A stretch of 64,000 nucleotides of DNA. Source: Silicimonas sp. (GTDB taxonomy: Bacteria > Pseudomonadota > Alphaproteobacteria > Rhodobacterales > Rhodobacteraceae). The position numbers and the translations under genes were made by a program. The stretch covers positions 1 to 64,000 of the forward strand of contig JAJEFO010000043.1 of assembly GCA_022820365.1 (NCBI GenBank), given 5' to 3'. This document shows positions 8,171 through 17,005 of this stretch, piece by piece (position 1 is the stretch's first letter; the number at the start of each line of letters is the position of its first letter). The notes under the pieces were generated by a model, which was given only the letters and a program-made list of their open reading frames with translations, was not told where the DNA came from and ran no database searches.

Positions 8171-10238
8171 GACCACCCGCCGCGTGGCCACAGATGTCGG
8201 TGGCACGTTCACCGACCTTGTTTGTTTCGAGACCGATCAGGACACCGGCGCCAGCCGGATCGTGACGGCCAAGTCCGACACCACGCCACCGGATTTTGAG
8301 AAGGGCGTGCTGGACGTTCTGGAAAGAGGCGGGATCGATCCTTCGGGAGTCGACTTCCTGGCGCATGGCACCACCGTCGTCATCAATGCGCTGACCGAGC
8401 GCAAGGGCGTGAAGGTGGGGCTCGTCACCACCGAGGGCTTCCGTGACACGCTGGAAATAGCTCGTGGCAACCGACCGGACTTCTTCAACCTGCACTATGA
8501 AAAGCCCGTGCCCTTCGTGCCGAGGCACTTGCGGGCGGAGTTGCCGGGCAGGATGACTTATACCGGCGAGGAGCGCGCGCCGCTCGATCTCTCCGGCCTG
8601 CCTGCGATCCTCGACGCATTCCGTGCGGAGGGGGTCGAGGCCGTGGCGATCAGCTTCCTTCATTCCTACGCGGACACTGCCCACGAAGAGGCCGCGCTGG
8701 CCGAGGTGCAGCGTCTCTGGCCCGAGGTCTCGGTCGTTTCCTCGCACCAGATCACCCGCGAATGGCGGGAATACGAGCGAACGAACACAGCCGTTCTGTC
8801 GGCCTATGTCCAGCCCGTGGCGGCGCGTTATCTCCGCAGGCTCGATGAAGGGCTTGCCTCGCGGGGCTTCGGCGGTCGGCCCTATATCATGCAATCGAAC
8901 TGCGGCATCGACTCGCTCGATGCCACCTCGCGCACGCCGATCACAATGGTCGAGAGCGGGCCGGCCTCGGGCATCTGGGGTGCGGCGGAGCTGGGCCGGC
9001 TGATCGGCGAGCCGAACGTGCTGGCACTCGACATCGGCGGAACCACCGCCAAGTGCTCGCTGATCGAGAACGGCGAGGTCCGTATCATGACGGACTACTG
9101 GATCGAGCGCAGCCGCAAGTCGGCCGGCTATCCGATCATGGTGCCTGTGGTCGACCTGGTCGAGATCGGCAATGGCGGTGGCTCGATCGCCTGGGTTGAC
9201 GATTTCGGAAAGCTTCACGTCGGGCCGCAATCGGCCGGCGCATTGCCTGGTCCGGCAGCCTACGGCAGGGGCGGAACCGAGGCGACAACGACCGACGCCA
9301 ACCTCTGGCTCGGACGGATCAACCGCGACTACTTCTGCGGTGGTGCCATACAGGCGGACATGGCCGCCGTCGAAAGTTCGATCAGGTCACTTGGCGAAAA
9401 ACTCGATGTCGGGCCCGATCAGGCAGCCGAAGGCATCATCCGAATTGCCAACAACAACATGGTCAACGCGCTGAAGCTGGTTTCGCTGAACCGGGGCTTT
9501 GACACGCGGGACTTCACGCTTCTGGCTTTCGGCGGCGGTGGCGCGATGCATGCGGTGGCATTGGGCCAGGAACTGCAGGTCAAGAAGGTCGTCGTGCCTG
9601 CCGCCGCCAGCGTCTTCTCGGCCTGGGGCATGATGATGTCGGACCTGCGCCGGGATTATTTCGTGACGCATCTTGTCGAACTGGCGGAAGGCGCCGGCAA
9701 CAAGATCGAGAGCACCTTTGCCGAAACGGAAGCCAAGGCGCTCGCAACCTTTGCCGAAGAGAGGGTCGGTGCGGACCGGATCACCTTTCTGCGCTACGGC
9801 AAATTCCGTTACCAGAACCAGGAGCACACGACCGAGGTGCTGCTCCCCGAGGGCGCGATCACCGACGCGAGCCTCGCGCGCATCGCCGAGGATTTCCACA
9901 AGACTTACGAGCGCGAATATACCTATCGTCTGGACGCTCCCGTCGAGATGGTGGGCATCCATCTCGTGGCCAAGGCCGAAGTCGGCAAGCTCGAGATGCG
10001 CCCCGAGCCGTCCGGCGGCTCCGACGCCTCGGATGCGGTCAAGGGGCGGCGCATGGTCGACTACGCACTGGAAGGCAAGCACGAGGCCACGATCTACGAC
10101 GGCGAGGCGTTGCGCGCCGGCATGGCATTAAAGGGTCCGGCCATTGTCGAGGACAGTGGCGCCACCGCGGTGATCCATCCCGGCAACGCGGTTGAAGTCG
10201 ACGCCTATCGCAACATCCACATCACGCTTGAAGGCTGA
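8163..10238 (+). CDS. hyuA: Hydantoinase/oxoprolinase subunit A (ATP-dependent)
   Basis: The 691-residue product is a full-length HyuA-type subunit. It has the N-terminal ATP-binding signature ATDVGGTFTDLVCFE, a second actin-like phosphate loop LALDIGGTTAKCSLI, and VPVVDLVEIGNGGGSIAWVD typical of hydantoinase A/oxoprolinase. With the B subunit it hydrolyses the amide of a five-membered ring such as a hydantoin, N-methylhydantoin or 5-oxoproline at the cost of ATP. Its start lies inside the GAF gene, and HyuB follows 10 bases downstream. The exact ring substrate cannot be read from sequence. Confidence 0.92.
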   Translation: MGRTTRRVATDVGGTFTDLVCFETDQDTGASRIVTAKSDTTPPDFEKGVLDVLERGGIDPSGVDFLAHGTTVVINALTERKGVKVGLVTTEGFRDTLEIARGNRPDFFNLHYEKPVPFVPRHLRAELPGRMTYTGEERAPLDLSGLPAILDAFRAEGVEAVAISFLHSYADTAHEEAALAEVQRLWPEVSVVSSHQITREWREYERTNTAVLSAYVQPVAARYLRRLDEGLASRGFGGRPYIMQSNCGIDSLDATSRTPITMVESGPASGIWGAAELGRLIGEPNVLALDIGGTTAKCSLIENGEVRIMTDYWIERSRKSAGYPIMVPVVDLVEIGNGGGSIAWVDDFGKLHVGPQSAGALPGPAAYGRGGTEATTTDANLWLGRINRDYFCGGAIQADMAAVESSIRSLGEKLDVGPDQAAEGIIRIANNNMVNALKLVSLNRGFDTRDFTLLAFGGGGAMHAVALGQELQVKKVVVPAAASVFSAWGMMMSDLRRDYFVTHLVELAEGAGNKIESTFAETEAKALATFAEERVGADRITFLRYGKFRYQNQEHTTEVLLPEGAITDASLARIAEDFHKTYEREYTYRLDAPVEMVGIHLVAKAEVGKLEMRPEPSGGSDASDAVKGRRMVDYALEGKHEATIYDGEALRAGMALKGPAIVEDSGATAVIHPGNAVEVDAYRNIHITLEG

Positions 10239-10248
10239 GGGCACCGCG

Positions 10249-11910
10249 ATGACCAAAGCAAACGACCCGATCACGCTCGAAATCATCCAGAACTCGCTGC
10301 AGGCCGCCGCCGACGAAATGTTCGCGGCGATGCGCAAGACGGCGATGTCCAGCATAATCTACGAGGTGCTCGACATGGGGACCGGCATCACCGATGCCAA
10401 AGGACGCATCGCCTCGTCGGGCGCCGGCATCCCCGCCTTCATCGGCGTGCTCGACAAGTCCGTCCAGACGCTGCTCCGGAAGTTCGACAAGCCCAGTGAC
10501 ATCCAGCCGGGCGACGTGTTCATCACCAACGATCCCTACCACGGCGGCGTCACCCACCTGAACGACCTCGTGCTGGCCATGCCGGTCTTTGCCGGGGGCG
10601 ACCTGATCGCATGGACCGCGAACATCGCGCACAATTCCGACGTCGGCGGAATGGCTCCCGGTTCGCTGAGCGGCGAGGCGACCGAGATTTTTCAGGAAGG
10701 ACTGCGCCTGCCCTGCGTCAAGCTGATCAGCGCCGGCGAGACCGACGACGCGGTGATGGACATCATCACCGTCAATTCGCGCATGCCCGACTTTCTTTTG
10801 GGCGACGTCTGGGCTGCCATCGCCTCGGTCCGCATCGGCGCACGGCGGCTGGAGGACCTGGCCTTGAAGTACGGCGTGACGACGTTCAATGCCGCGATGG
10901 AGAGTTTCGCGGCCTTCGGAGAAGCCACCGCCAGGGCCGAACTCGGCAAGCTCCCGAAGGGCACGTTCGAACTCAGCGAGGAGCAGGACGACGGGAGGGT
11001 CTTCAACGTCAAGATCACGATCTCGGATGACGAGTTCACAGTCGACCTGCGCGACAACCCTGATCAGGACACGGGCCCTACCAACACCAGCCGTGACGGT
11101 ACCGTGGTCTGCGCCCAGATGGTCTTCAAGTCGCTCACGGATCCCGACACGCCTGCCAACGACGGATCGTTTCGGCCGCTCAAGGTCCTTACCCGCGAAG
11201 GTTCGGTGTTCCACGCAAGGGAGCCTGCCGCCATCGGGTTCTATTTCGAGACCGAGGTCAGGGTATACGACCTGATCTGGCGATGCCTGGCGCCGCACGT
11301 GCCCGAACGCCTGCCAGCAGGACATTTCTCTTCCATCTGCGGCACCTTTGTCGGGGGCATTCACCCCGATACCGGGCGGCAATACACGATCATCGAGCCG
11401 CAGCTCGGCGGTTGGGGCGCCTGGGAGGGGCGCGACGGCAACCCGTGCATCTTCTCGGGCTTTCACGGCGAGACCTACAACACGCCGGCGGAGATCTCCG
11501 AGAGCCGCAACGGCCTCTTCGTCGACCGGATGGAACTGAACACCGAACCGGGCGGCGAAGGGAAGTTCACCGGGGGCAGGGGGCTCCGTCTCGAATACCG
11601 GATTCGCACCAACAGCGGTTTTCTGACGGCTGGCTACACGCGGTCGCGCATCAAGCCCTGGCCGCTCGAAGGTGGGGCGGAAGGGTCGGGAAACTATGTC
11701 GAGGTGCTCAAGACCGACGGCAGTCAGGAGAAGTACTCCTTCGTGTCGGGCCTGCCGGTCAACACCGACGACGTGATCCGAATCGTGACCGCCAGCGGCG
11801 GTGGATACGGCGATCCGAAAGAGCGGGATGCCGCGAGGGTGCGAGAGGACATAAAGAACGGATTGCTGTCGGCCGAAAGGGCGGCAGTGGTCTATGGCGT
11901 ATCGATCTGA
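10249..11910 (+). CDS. hyuB: Hydantoinase/oxoprolinase subunit B
   Basis: This 553-residue protein matches HyuB: an N-terminal DPITLEIIQNSLQAAADEMF, then SSGAGIPAFIGVLDK, TNDPYHGGVTHLNDLVL and a C-terminal SGGGYGDP. The open frame could start at 10192, but that would overlap HyuA by 47 bases. The ATG at 10249 begins where family members begin, so I use it. It should pair with HyuA upstream. A second, shorter HyuB lies 3.5 kb downstream in the same operon. Confidence 0.92.
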   Translation: MTKANDPITLEIIQNSLQAAADEMFAAMRKTAMSSIIYEVLDMGTGITDAKGRIASSGAGIPAFIGVLDKSVQTLLRKFDKPSDIQPGDVFITNDPYHGGVTHLNDLVLAMPVFAGGDLIAWTANIAHNSDVGGMAPGSLSGEATEIFQEGLRLPCVKLISAGETDDAVMDIITVNSRMPDFLLGDVWAAIASVRIGARRLEDLALKYGVTTFNAAMESFAAFGEATARAELGKLPKGTFELSEEQDDGRVFNVKITISDDEFTVDLRDNPDQDTGPTNTSRDGTVVCAQMVFKSLTDPDTPANDGSFRPLKVLTREGSVFHAREPAAIGFYFETEVRVYDLIWRCLAPHVPERLPAGHFSSICGTFVGGIHPDTGRQYTIIEPQLGGWGAWEGRDGNPCIFSGFHGETYNTPAEISESRNGLFVDRMELNTEPGGEGKFTGGRGLRLEYRIRTNSGFLTAGYTRSRIKPWPLEGGAEGSGNYVEVLKTDGSQEKYSFVSGLPVNTDDVIRIVTASGGGYGDPKERDAARVREDIKNGLLSAERAAVVYGVSI

Positions 11911-11921
11911 AGGAGGGAAGG

Positions 11922-12719
11922 ATGGTCCGGATCATGTATCTCAGCCCCGTCGCGCATAGAGCGGGGCATGACGAGCTGTTTGCCGAGATGGCGCGGGACT
12001 ACAAGCTGGAAGGAACGGAAGTGCACGTCACGTCGCTGCCTGACGATGTGGGCAATTTCAGTCATATCGAGTTCCGGAGTTACGAGGGAATGGTCACCGG
12101 CGGCATCATCCGGGCCGCGCGGCAGGCCGCGCAGGAGGGCTTCGATGCCTTGGCCATCGGCTGCTTCTATGACACCGGGCTGGCCGAGGCCCGCGAGGTG
12201 TCAGGCGAGATGCTGGTGACTGCACCTTGTGTCGCGTCCTGCGAAATCGCTGCGAGTCTGTGCAACCGATTTGGCGTGATCGTCGGACGGCGAAAGTGGG
12301 TGGACCAGATGCAGGCGACCGTCCATGCGCACGGCCATCGTGACCGGCTGGCCGGATTCTACCATGTCGAGCTGGGCGTGACGGAGTTCCAGGAGGATCA
12401 TGCCCGCACCGAGCGCATGCTGATTGATGCCGGGCGAAGGGCGGTTGAAGAGGACTATGCCGAAGCGCTGATCCTCGGCTGTACCATGGAGGTGGGATTC
12501 TTTGCGGAGCTGGAGCAGAAGCTTGGCGTTCCGGTCGTCGATCCGTCCATCGCGGCGCTGAAGCGGGCGGAATACGGCGCGCTTCTGAAACGCGATTGCG
12601 GCTGGCGCCCTTCGCGCCGCTGGTCCTGCGAGGCGCCGCCTGAAGCCGAGATTGCCGCCATCGGCAGTTTTGACCGGGGCGAGGCGTTCGGCGGACGCAT
12701 CGTGGTGCCGGCAGGATAG
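11922..12719 (+). CDS. Aspartate/glutamate/hydantoin racemase-family protein
   Basis: The 265-residue product keeps both catalytic cysteines of the Asp/Glu racemase superfamily: the first in AIGCFYDTGL, the second in LILGCTMEVG, each on one of two similar half-domains. In hydantoin operons this family racemises 5-substituted hydantoins so that both enantiomers are used. An AGGAGGGA ribosome site sits just before the ATG at 11922, which fixes the start; the frame is open far upstream only as a shadow of HyuB. It lies 11 bases after HyuB. Confidence 0.87.
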   Translation: MVRIMYLSPVAHRAGHDELFAEMARDYKLEGTEVHVTSLPDDVGNFSHIEFRSYEGMVTGGIIRAARQAAQEGFDALAIGCFYDTGLAEAREVSGEMLVTAPCVASCEIAASLCNRFGVIVGRRKWVDQMQATVHAHGHRDRLAGFYHVELGVTEFQEDHARTERMLIDAGRRAVEEDYAEALILGCTMEVGFFAELEQKLGVPVVDPSIAALKRAEYGALLKRDCGWRPSRRWSCEAPPEAEIAAIGSFDRGEAFGGRIVVPAG

Positions 12720-12728
12720 GGGGAACGA

Positions 12729-13820
12729 ATGTTGCAGACGGAAGAACGTATCTCGGCCCTTCGCGCGCGGATGAAGCGGGAAGGCGTCGACCTGGTCGCG
12801 TTGGGGCCGGGGGCGCACATGCAATGGCTCCTCGGATTCGTGCCTCACGCAGATGAGCGTCCTTGCCTGCTTTGTGTCAGCGCGTCCAATGCTGCGCTGC
12901 TGATGCCGGAGCTCAACGCAGAAGGGTCGCGCCGGAGCACCGACCTGCCGTTCCACGAATGGTCCGACGCCGACGGGCCGGAAGGGGCGTTCGACCGCCT
13001 GGTCGCCGAGCTGGGCTTGGGTGGCGCCGGGCGAATCGTGCTGGACGAGACCATGCGGGCCGATTTTGCGGCGCTGGTCCAGGACGCGCTCCCGGGTGCG
13101 GAACGCCAGTTCACGGCATCGACTGTCGGCCTGTTGCGCATGCAAAAGGATGATGACGAGTATGCCGTGCTCAAGCGAAACGCGCTGCTTGCCGATCAGG
13201 CAATGCAGGCGGGCTGGGCCGCGATGAAGCCGGGCATGACGGAGCTGGATGTCGCTGAAGTCATTCGTGCGCGCTTTTCCGCGCTTGGCGCCTTGCCGCT
13301 CTTCACCATCGTCGGGGCTGGCGGCAACGGCGCCATGCCGCATCACCACACCGGCGAAACCGCGCTGCAGTCCGGGGACGCGGTGGTAATGGATATCGGT
13401 GCAGGAATGGACGGCCTTTCCAGCGACATCACCCGCATGGCCGTGCTGGGCACGCCGTCCGAGGGCTATCTCGAAGTGCACGCCATAGTCGAAGCTGCGG
13501 TGCAGGCCGCCATGTCTGCTGCACGACCGGGCGTGCTCGCGAAGGATGTCGACGCGGCGGCACGCGGGGTGATCACGGAGGCCGGGTACGGTCCCAGTTT
13601 TCTGCACCGCACCGGCCACGGTCTGGGCGTCGAGGTGCACGAGCCGCCCTACCTGACCTCGGTTTCGGAGACAGTATTGTTGCCAGGAATGGTCTTTTCC
13701 ATCGAGCCCGGCATCTACCTGCCGGGCCGATTCGGCATCCGACTGGAGGAAATTGTTATCCTGCGTGAGGACGGGCCGGAAATCCTGTCGGAGCTGCCGC
13801 GTGATCCGAAGATGATCTGA
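12729..13820 (+). CDS. M24-family metallopeptidase (Xaa-Pro dipeptidase/creatinase-like)
   Basis: This 363-residue protein has the pita-bread fold motifs of family M24. Metal ligands are visible in MDIGAGMDGLSSDITR (two Asp), HRTGHGLGVEVHEPPY (His), FSIEPGIY (Glu) and RLEEIVIL (Glu). The N-terminal creatinase-like domain starts LQTEERISALRARMKREG. It may cleave the linear carbamoyl- or dipeptide-like product of ring opening, or act as a creatinase-type amidinohydrolase. Its stop overlaps the next start by one base (TGATG). Confidence 0.88.
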   Translation: MLQTEERISALRARMKREGVDLVALGPGAHMQWLLGFVPHADERPCLLCVSASNAALLMPELNAEGSRRSTDLPFHEWSDADGPEGAFDRLVAELGLGGAGRIVLDETMRADFAALVQDALPGAERQFTASTVGLLRMQKDDDEYAVLKRNALLADQAMQAGWAAMKPGMTELDVAEVIRARFSALGALPLFTIVGAGGNGAMPHHHTGETALQSGDAVVMDIGAGMDGLSSDITRMAVLGTPSEGYLEVHAIVEAAVQAAMSAARPGVLAKDVDAAARGVITEAGYGPSFLHRTGHGLGVEVHEPPYLTSVSETVLLPGMVFSIEPGIYLPGRFGIRLEEIVILREDGPEILSELPRDPKMI

Positions 13821-15370
13821 TGCCCGATCCTTTCACGCTTTCGGTCATCCAGGCGGGCCTGGAGAACGCGGCGGAAGAGATGTTTGCCGTGCTTCGCAAG
13901 ACGGCGATGAGCCCGATCATCTACGAGGTGCTGGATGTCGGCACGGGCGTGACGGATGCCGCCGGCAATCTTGTCAGTTCGGGGGCGGGTATCCCAACCT
14001 TTGTCGGCGTGCTGGACAAGGCCGTGAAGGTCCTGGTCGCAAGGCATGGCGATGCCATCGAGGAAGGCGATGTCTTCGTCACCAACGATCCGAACTACGG
14101 CGGCGTGACGCATCTGAGCGACGTTGTGATCGCCAAGCCGGTGTTTTTTGGGGGTGCGCGCGTTGCCTGGTCGGCCTCGATTGCCCATTGGGGCGACATC
14201 GGCGGCAAGGTGCCCGGATCGATGGCGACTGACGTGTCCGAGATCTTCGCCGAAGGGCTGCGCCTGCCTGCGGTTCGGCTCTTCAAGCGCGGACAACCGG
14301 TCCAGGCAGTCTTCGACATCATCGAGACCAACTCGCGCCTGCCGGAATTCGTGCACGGCGATCTCTGGGCGCAGGTTGCCGCCAGCAACTCGGCGGAGAG
14401 CCAGATTCTCGCGCTCTTCGCCAAGTTCGGGCGTGAGGCCGTCGAACAGGCGATCGCCGAGTCCTTCGAGACTGGGCGTGCCCGTGCGCTTGCCGGTCTG
14501 CGCGCGCTTCCCAAGGGGCGATTCGAGGTCGAGGAGGAGCAGGACGACGGCGCATTCTGGCGAGCAGCCATCTTGATCACCGGCGATCGCTTCACGGTCG
14601 ACCTTCGCGGCAATCCTTCCGAGCTCGCCGCGCCTTACAACACCAGCCGGGATGGCGCGGTCATCTCGTCCCAGATGATCTTCAAGGCTCTCTGCGATCC
14701 GAATCGCTTTGCCAACGCGGGATCCTTTGCCCTGCTCGACGTCATTACGGAAGAAGGCACCGTTTTCCATGCCGGACCGACTGCACCGCAGGGCTACTAT
14801 TTCGAAACCCGGATCCGGCTCTTCGACCTGCTCTGCCAGTGCATGGCGAAGGCCATGCCCGGCAAGCTGCCCTCCGGGTCGTTTTCCTCGATCTTCGGCA
14901 CCGTCATCGCTGGTCGGCATCCTGACACCGGGCGACGCTACACGATGGTTGAACCGCAGATGGGGGGCTGGGGCGCAACCCGGGAGCGTGGGGGCATGGA
15001 CGCGATGTTCTCGATCAGCCACGGCGACACGTTCAACTGCCCGGTCGAGGTTGCCGAGGCGCGGTACGGCCTGACGGTCGTGCAGAAGGCGCTCGGCGAA
15101 CGGCAGCGCACTGAGGGCATACATGCCGGTGGACGCGGCGTGACGCTCGAATACGAGCTCAGGGGACCGGCGAGCCTCTCGGTTGGATACACCCGGGCCA
15201 GGATACCGGTCTGGTCGGTGCCGGGTTTGCCGCCGGGCGGACGGAATTCCATGCACATCCTGCGGGCTTCGGGCGAACGCGAACACCATCGCTTCGTCAG
15301 CGGCGCGGCGCTCGATGTGGGCGACCGAGTCCTTGTCGAGACCGCCTCGGGCGGGAATGCGCCGGCCTGA
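13820..15370 (+). CDS. hyuB: Second hydantoinase subunit B paralogue
   Basis: This 516-residue protein is a clear paralogue of the HyuB at 10249. It shares the motif orders PFTLSVIQAGLENAAEEMF, SSGAGIPTFVGVLDKA, TNDPNYGGVTHLSDVVI and YNTSRDGAV. It is about 37 residues shorter and lacks the GGGYGDP tail, ending in a truncated GGNAPA. No second HyuA accompanies it, so it must share the single HyuA, or act alone, or be drifting. It is the last gene of the operon. Confidence 0.9.
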   Translation: MPDPFTLSVIQAGLENAAEEMFAVLRKTAMSPIIYEVLDVGTGVTDAAGNLVSSGAGIPTFVGVLDKAVKVLVARHGDAIEEGDVFVTNDPNYGGVTHLSDVVIAKPVFFGGARVAWSASIAHWGDIGGKVPGSMATDVSEIFAEGLRLPAVRLFKRGQPVQAVFDIIETNSRLPEFVHGDLWAQVAASNSAESQILALFAKFGREAVEQAIAESFETGRARALAGLRALPKGRFEVEEEQDDGAFWRAAILITGDRFTVDLRGNPSELAAPYNTSRDGAVISSQMIFKALCDPNRFANAGSFALLDVITEEGTVFHAGPTAPQGYYFETRIRLFDLLCQCMAKAMPGKLPSGSFSSIFGTVIAGRHPDTGRRYTMVEPQMGGWGATRERGGMDAMFSISHGDTFNCPVEVAEARYGLTVVQKALGERQRTEGIHAGGRGVTLEYELRGPASLSVGYTRARIPVWSVPGLPPGGRNSMHILRASGEREHHRFVSGAALDVGDRVLVETASGGNAPA

Positions 15371-15583
15371 AACCAGGAGGACGGCATCGTCGGCCAAGGC
15401 ACGAGCACGCACTTGCGTCTTCTTGGTCCGTCTATCCGAGGTTCGCGAGAGACCTCCGGAATGTTGCAAGGATCTGTCAGCTGACCTGTTCCTGATGCAG
15501 AATCCGAACCTGAGAATTGTCAAGTCCTGTATCTGCTGCGTAGAGGCAACTCGCGTCGAGTGTTCCCGCTTTCCGAGGCTCGC

Positions 15584-16486
15584 CTACGTGGCGGCATATT
15601 CCAGGTAGGCTTCGCGCAGCTTGGAGGAAATCGGCCCCATGACCGAGGGCAGGGGACGGCCATCCACCATGCGCACGGGCGTCAATCCGCCGAACGTGCC
15701 GGTCACGAACGCTTCGTCCGCATCGTAGACCTGGGCAAGGGTGAAGTCCGTCTGCTCGCAGGGGATGCCGTGAGTGTCGCAAAGCTCGATGATGTTGGCG
15801 CGCGTGATTCCGTTGAAGCAGTTGGCACCGGTCGATGTCAGCACTCGCCCTTTTCTTACGGCGAAGAAGTTGGTTGCATTGCAGGTCGCGACAAATCCCC
15901 TGTCGTCAAGCATCAGTGCCTCGTCGGCTTCCGCCTTGATCGCCTGATTGAGTGCCATGATGTAGTTGAGACGCGAATGCGTGTTGAGCGTCATGTCGAA
16001 CATGTCCGCCCGGCAGGTGCGAATTGCGGACGTGAACAGCGAAAGGCCAGACTTCAGGATTTTCGGATCCGGCTCCTTGTATTCGGCGACGATGGCGATG
16101 GTCGGTCCCGACACCGTGTTGCGGGGATCCTGGTTCGGAGACTTCTTCAGGCCGCGCGTGATCATCAGCCGGACATGGACGCCGGACTGGCCTGTCATTC
16201 CGTTCCGTTCAAGGGTTTCTTCGAGAGCGGAACGCACGTCATCGCGAGTCATTCCAATGTCGATGTCGACCGCTCTCGCGCTCATGAACAGGCGGTCCAA
16301 ATGGCGGTCCATGAATGCAAGTCGTCCGCCATGCATCCGGAACCCTTCCCAGACGCCGTCGCCCAGGACCCAGCCGGCGTCAAAGATCGAGACCAATGCC
16401 TTTTCGCGGGGCACGAATTCGCCGTTGAGATAGATTTCTGCCGTCTCGTTCCTTGGGTCGGCAGCGAAGTCCTGGCTTCCGGCCAT
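15584..16486 (-). CDS. Class-IV aminotransferase-like protein (BCAT/D-amino-acid transaminase fold)
   Basis: The 300-residue product has class-IV fold features: IYLNGEFVPREKALVSIFDAGW at the start region, GDGVWEGFRM, DEALMLDDRGFVATCNATN and FVTGTFGGLTPV near the end. The frame is open to 16696, but the ATG at 16486 has a strong AGGAAGGA site and starts where the family does. At the place where the PLP lysine is expected I read HSRLNY (about residue 150), with no lysine in the adjacent segment, so activity is uncertain. It faces the hydantoinase operon and may act on amino acids released by it. Confidence 0.82.
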   Translation of the reverse strand: MAGSQDFAADPRNETAEIYLNGEFVPREKALVSIFDAGWVLGDGVWEGFRMHGGRLAFMDRHLDRLFMSARAVDIDIGMTRDDVRSALEETLERNGMTGQSGVHVRLMITRGLKKSPNQDPRNTVSGPTIAIVAEYKEPDPKILKSGLSLFTSAIRTCRADMFDMTLNTHSRLNYIMALNQAIKAEADEALMLDDRGFVATCNATNFFAVRKGRVLTSTGANCFNGITRANIIELCDTHGIPCEQTDFTLAQVYDADEAFVTGTFGGLTPVRMVDGRPLPSVMGPISSKLREAYLEYAAT

Positions 16487-16886
16487 GACGGGTCCTTCCT
16501 GTGACTGTCGCGAGTTCTTTGCACATGTCCGGGGTCTTGGGCAATCCGGGAGGCGGCGCGTGCCGTTGAGCAGAGCATCGACTTGAACGGATCGACCGGG
16601 ATGTACGCGCAGTCTTCTGTCGGCAGCCTGGCAGCGTAGGCTGACCGAAGGCGTCTTGGGCAACTGAATCAGTCGAACGTGATCGGAAGGCGGCATGCAA
16701 GGTGCCTGAGCGTCCTGCAGTGTGCAGACGTTGCTGCGGCCCGTCCCATGTAGCCGCTGCGACCAAGTGAACCCCGCCGGCCCATAGCCGGGCTCGCCTG
16801 ACCTGCCTTATGGTGAGCAGCCGCAGTTGCCGTGGGATAGTGAAGTGTTGAATTTGGCGATTCCCGTAAGCATCCCGCCATTTTTC
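16487..16886. other. Intergenic stretch without a supported gene
   Basis: No coding region is convincing here. It contains the upstream region of the class-IV aminotransferase-like gene and ends where the 22-bp repeats begin. Confidence 0.4.
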
Positions 16887-16974
16887 TTTCAATCGGACGG
16901 TGAAAAATTTTCAATTGGACGAAATATTTCTTTCAATTGGCCGAATGACCGATTACATTTGGACGCTAGGAGCA
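16887..16974 (+). repeat. Four direct repeats with exact 22-bp period upstream of a DUF4143 ATPase gene
   Basis: The 13-base core TTTCAATTGGACG recurs at 16887 (TTTCAATCGGACG), 16909 (exact), 16931 (TTTCAATTGGCCG) and 16953 (TTACATTTGGACG). The starts are exactly 22 bases apart and the 9 bases between cores vary. The array ends 31 bases before the ATG of the ATPase at 17006. Two helical turns per unit put all copies on one DNA face, as expected for cooperative protein binding. Confidence 0.85.
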
Positions 16975-17005
16975 CTGGAATTTACTGACGCCGAAGGAGC
17001 GGGTC

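Noticed and set aside
11283-11921. N-terminal extension of the racemase frame
   Set aside because: This part overlaps hyuB in another frame and has no homology; a strong ribosome site marks the real start at 11922.
15475-15484. GTCAGCTGAC palindrome in the convergent gap after the second hyuB
   Set aside because: A 10-bp palindrome alone, without loop, T-run or repeat copies, is expected by chance at this length of sequence.
16887-16974. Possible CRISPR array
   Set aside because: The unit is 22 bp with a 13-bp core and 9-bp linkers, far too short for repeat plus spacer, and no cas genes are present.
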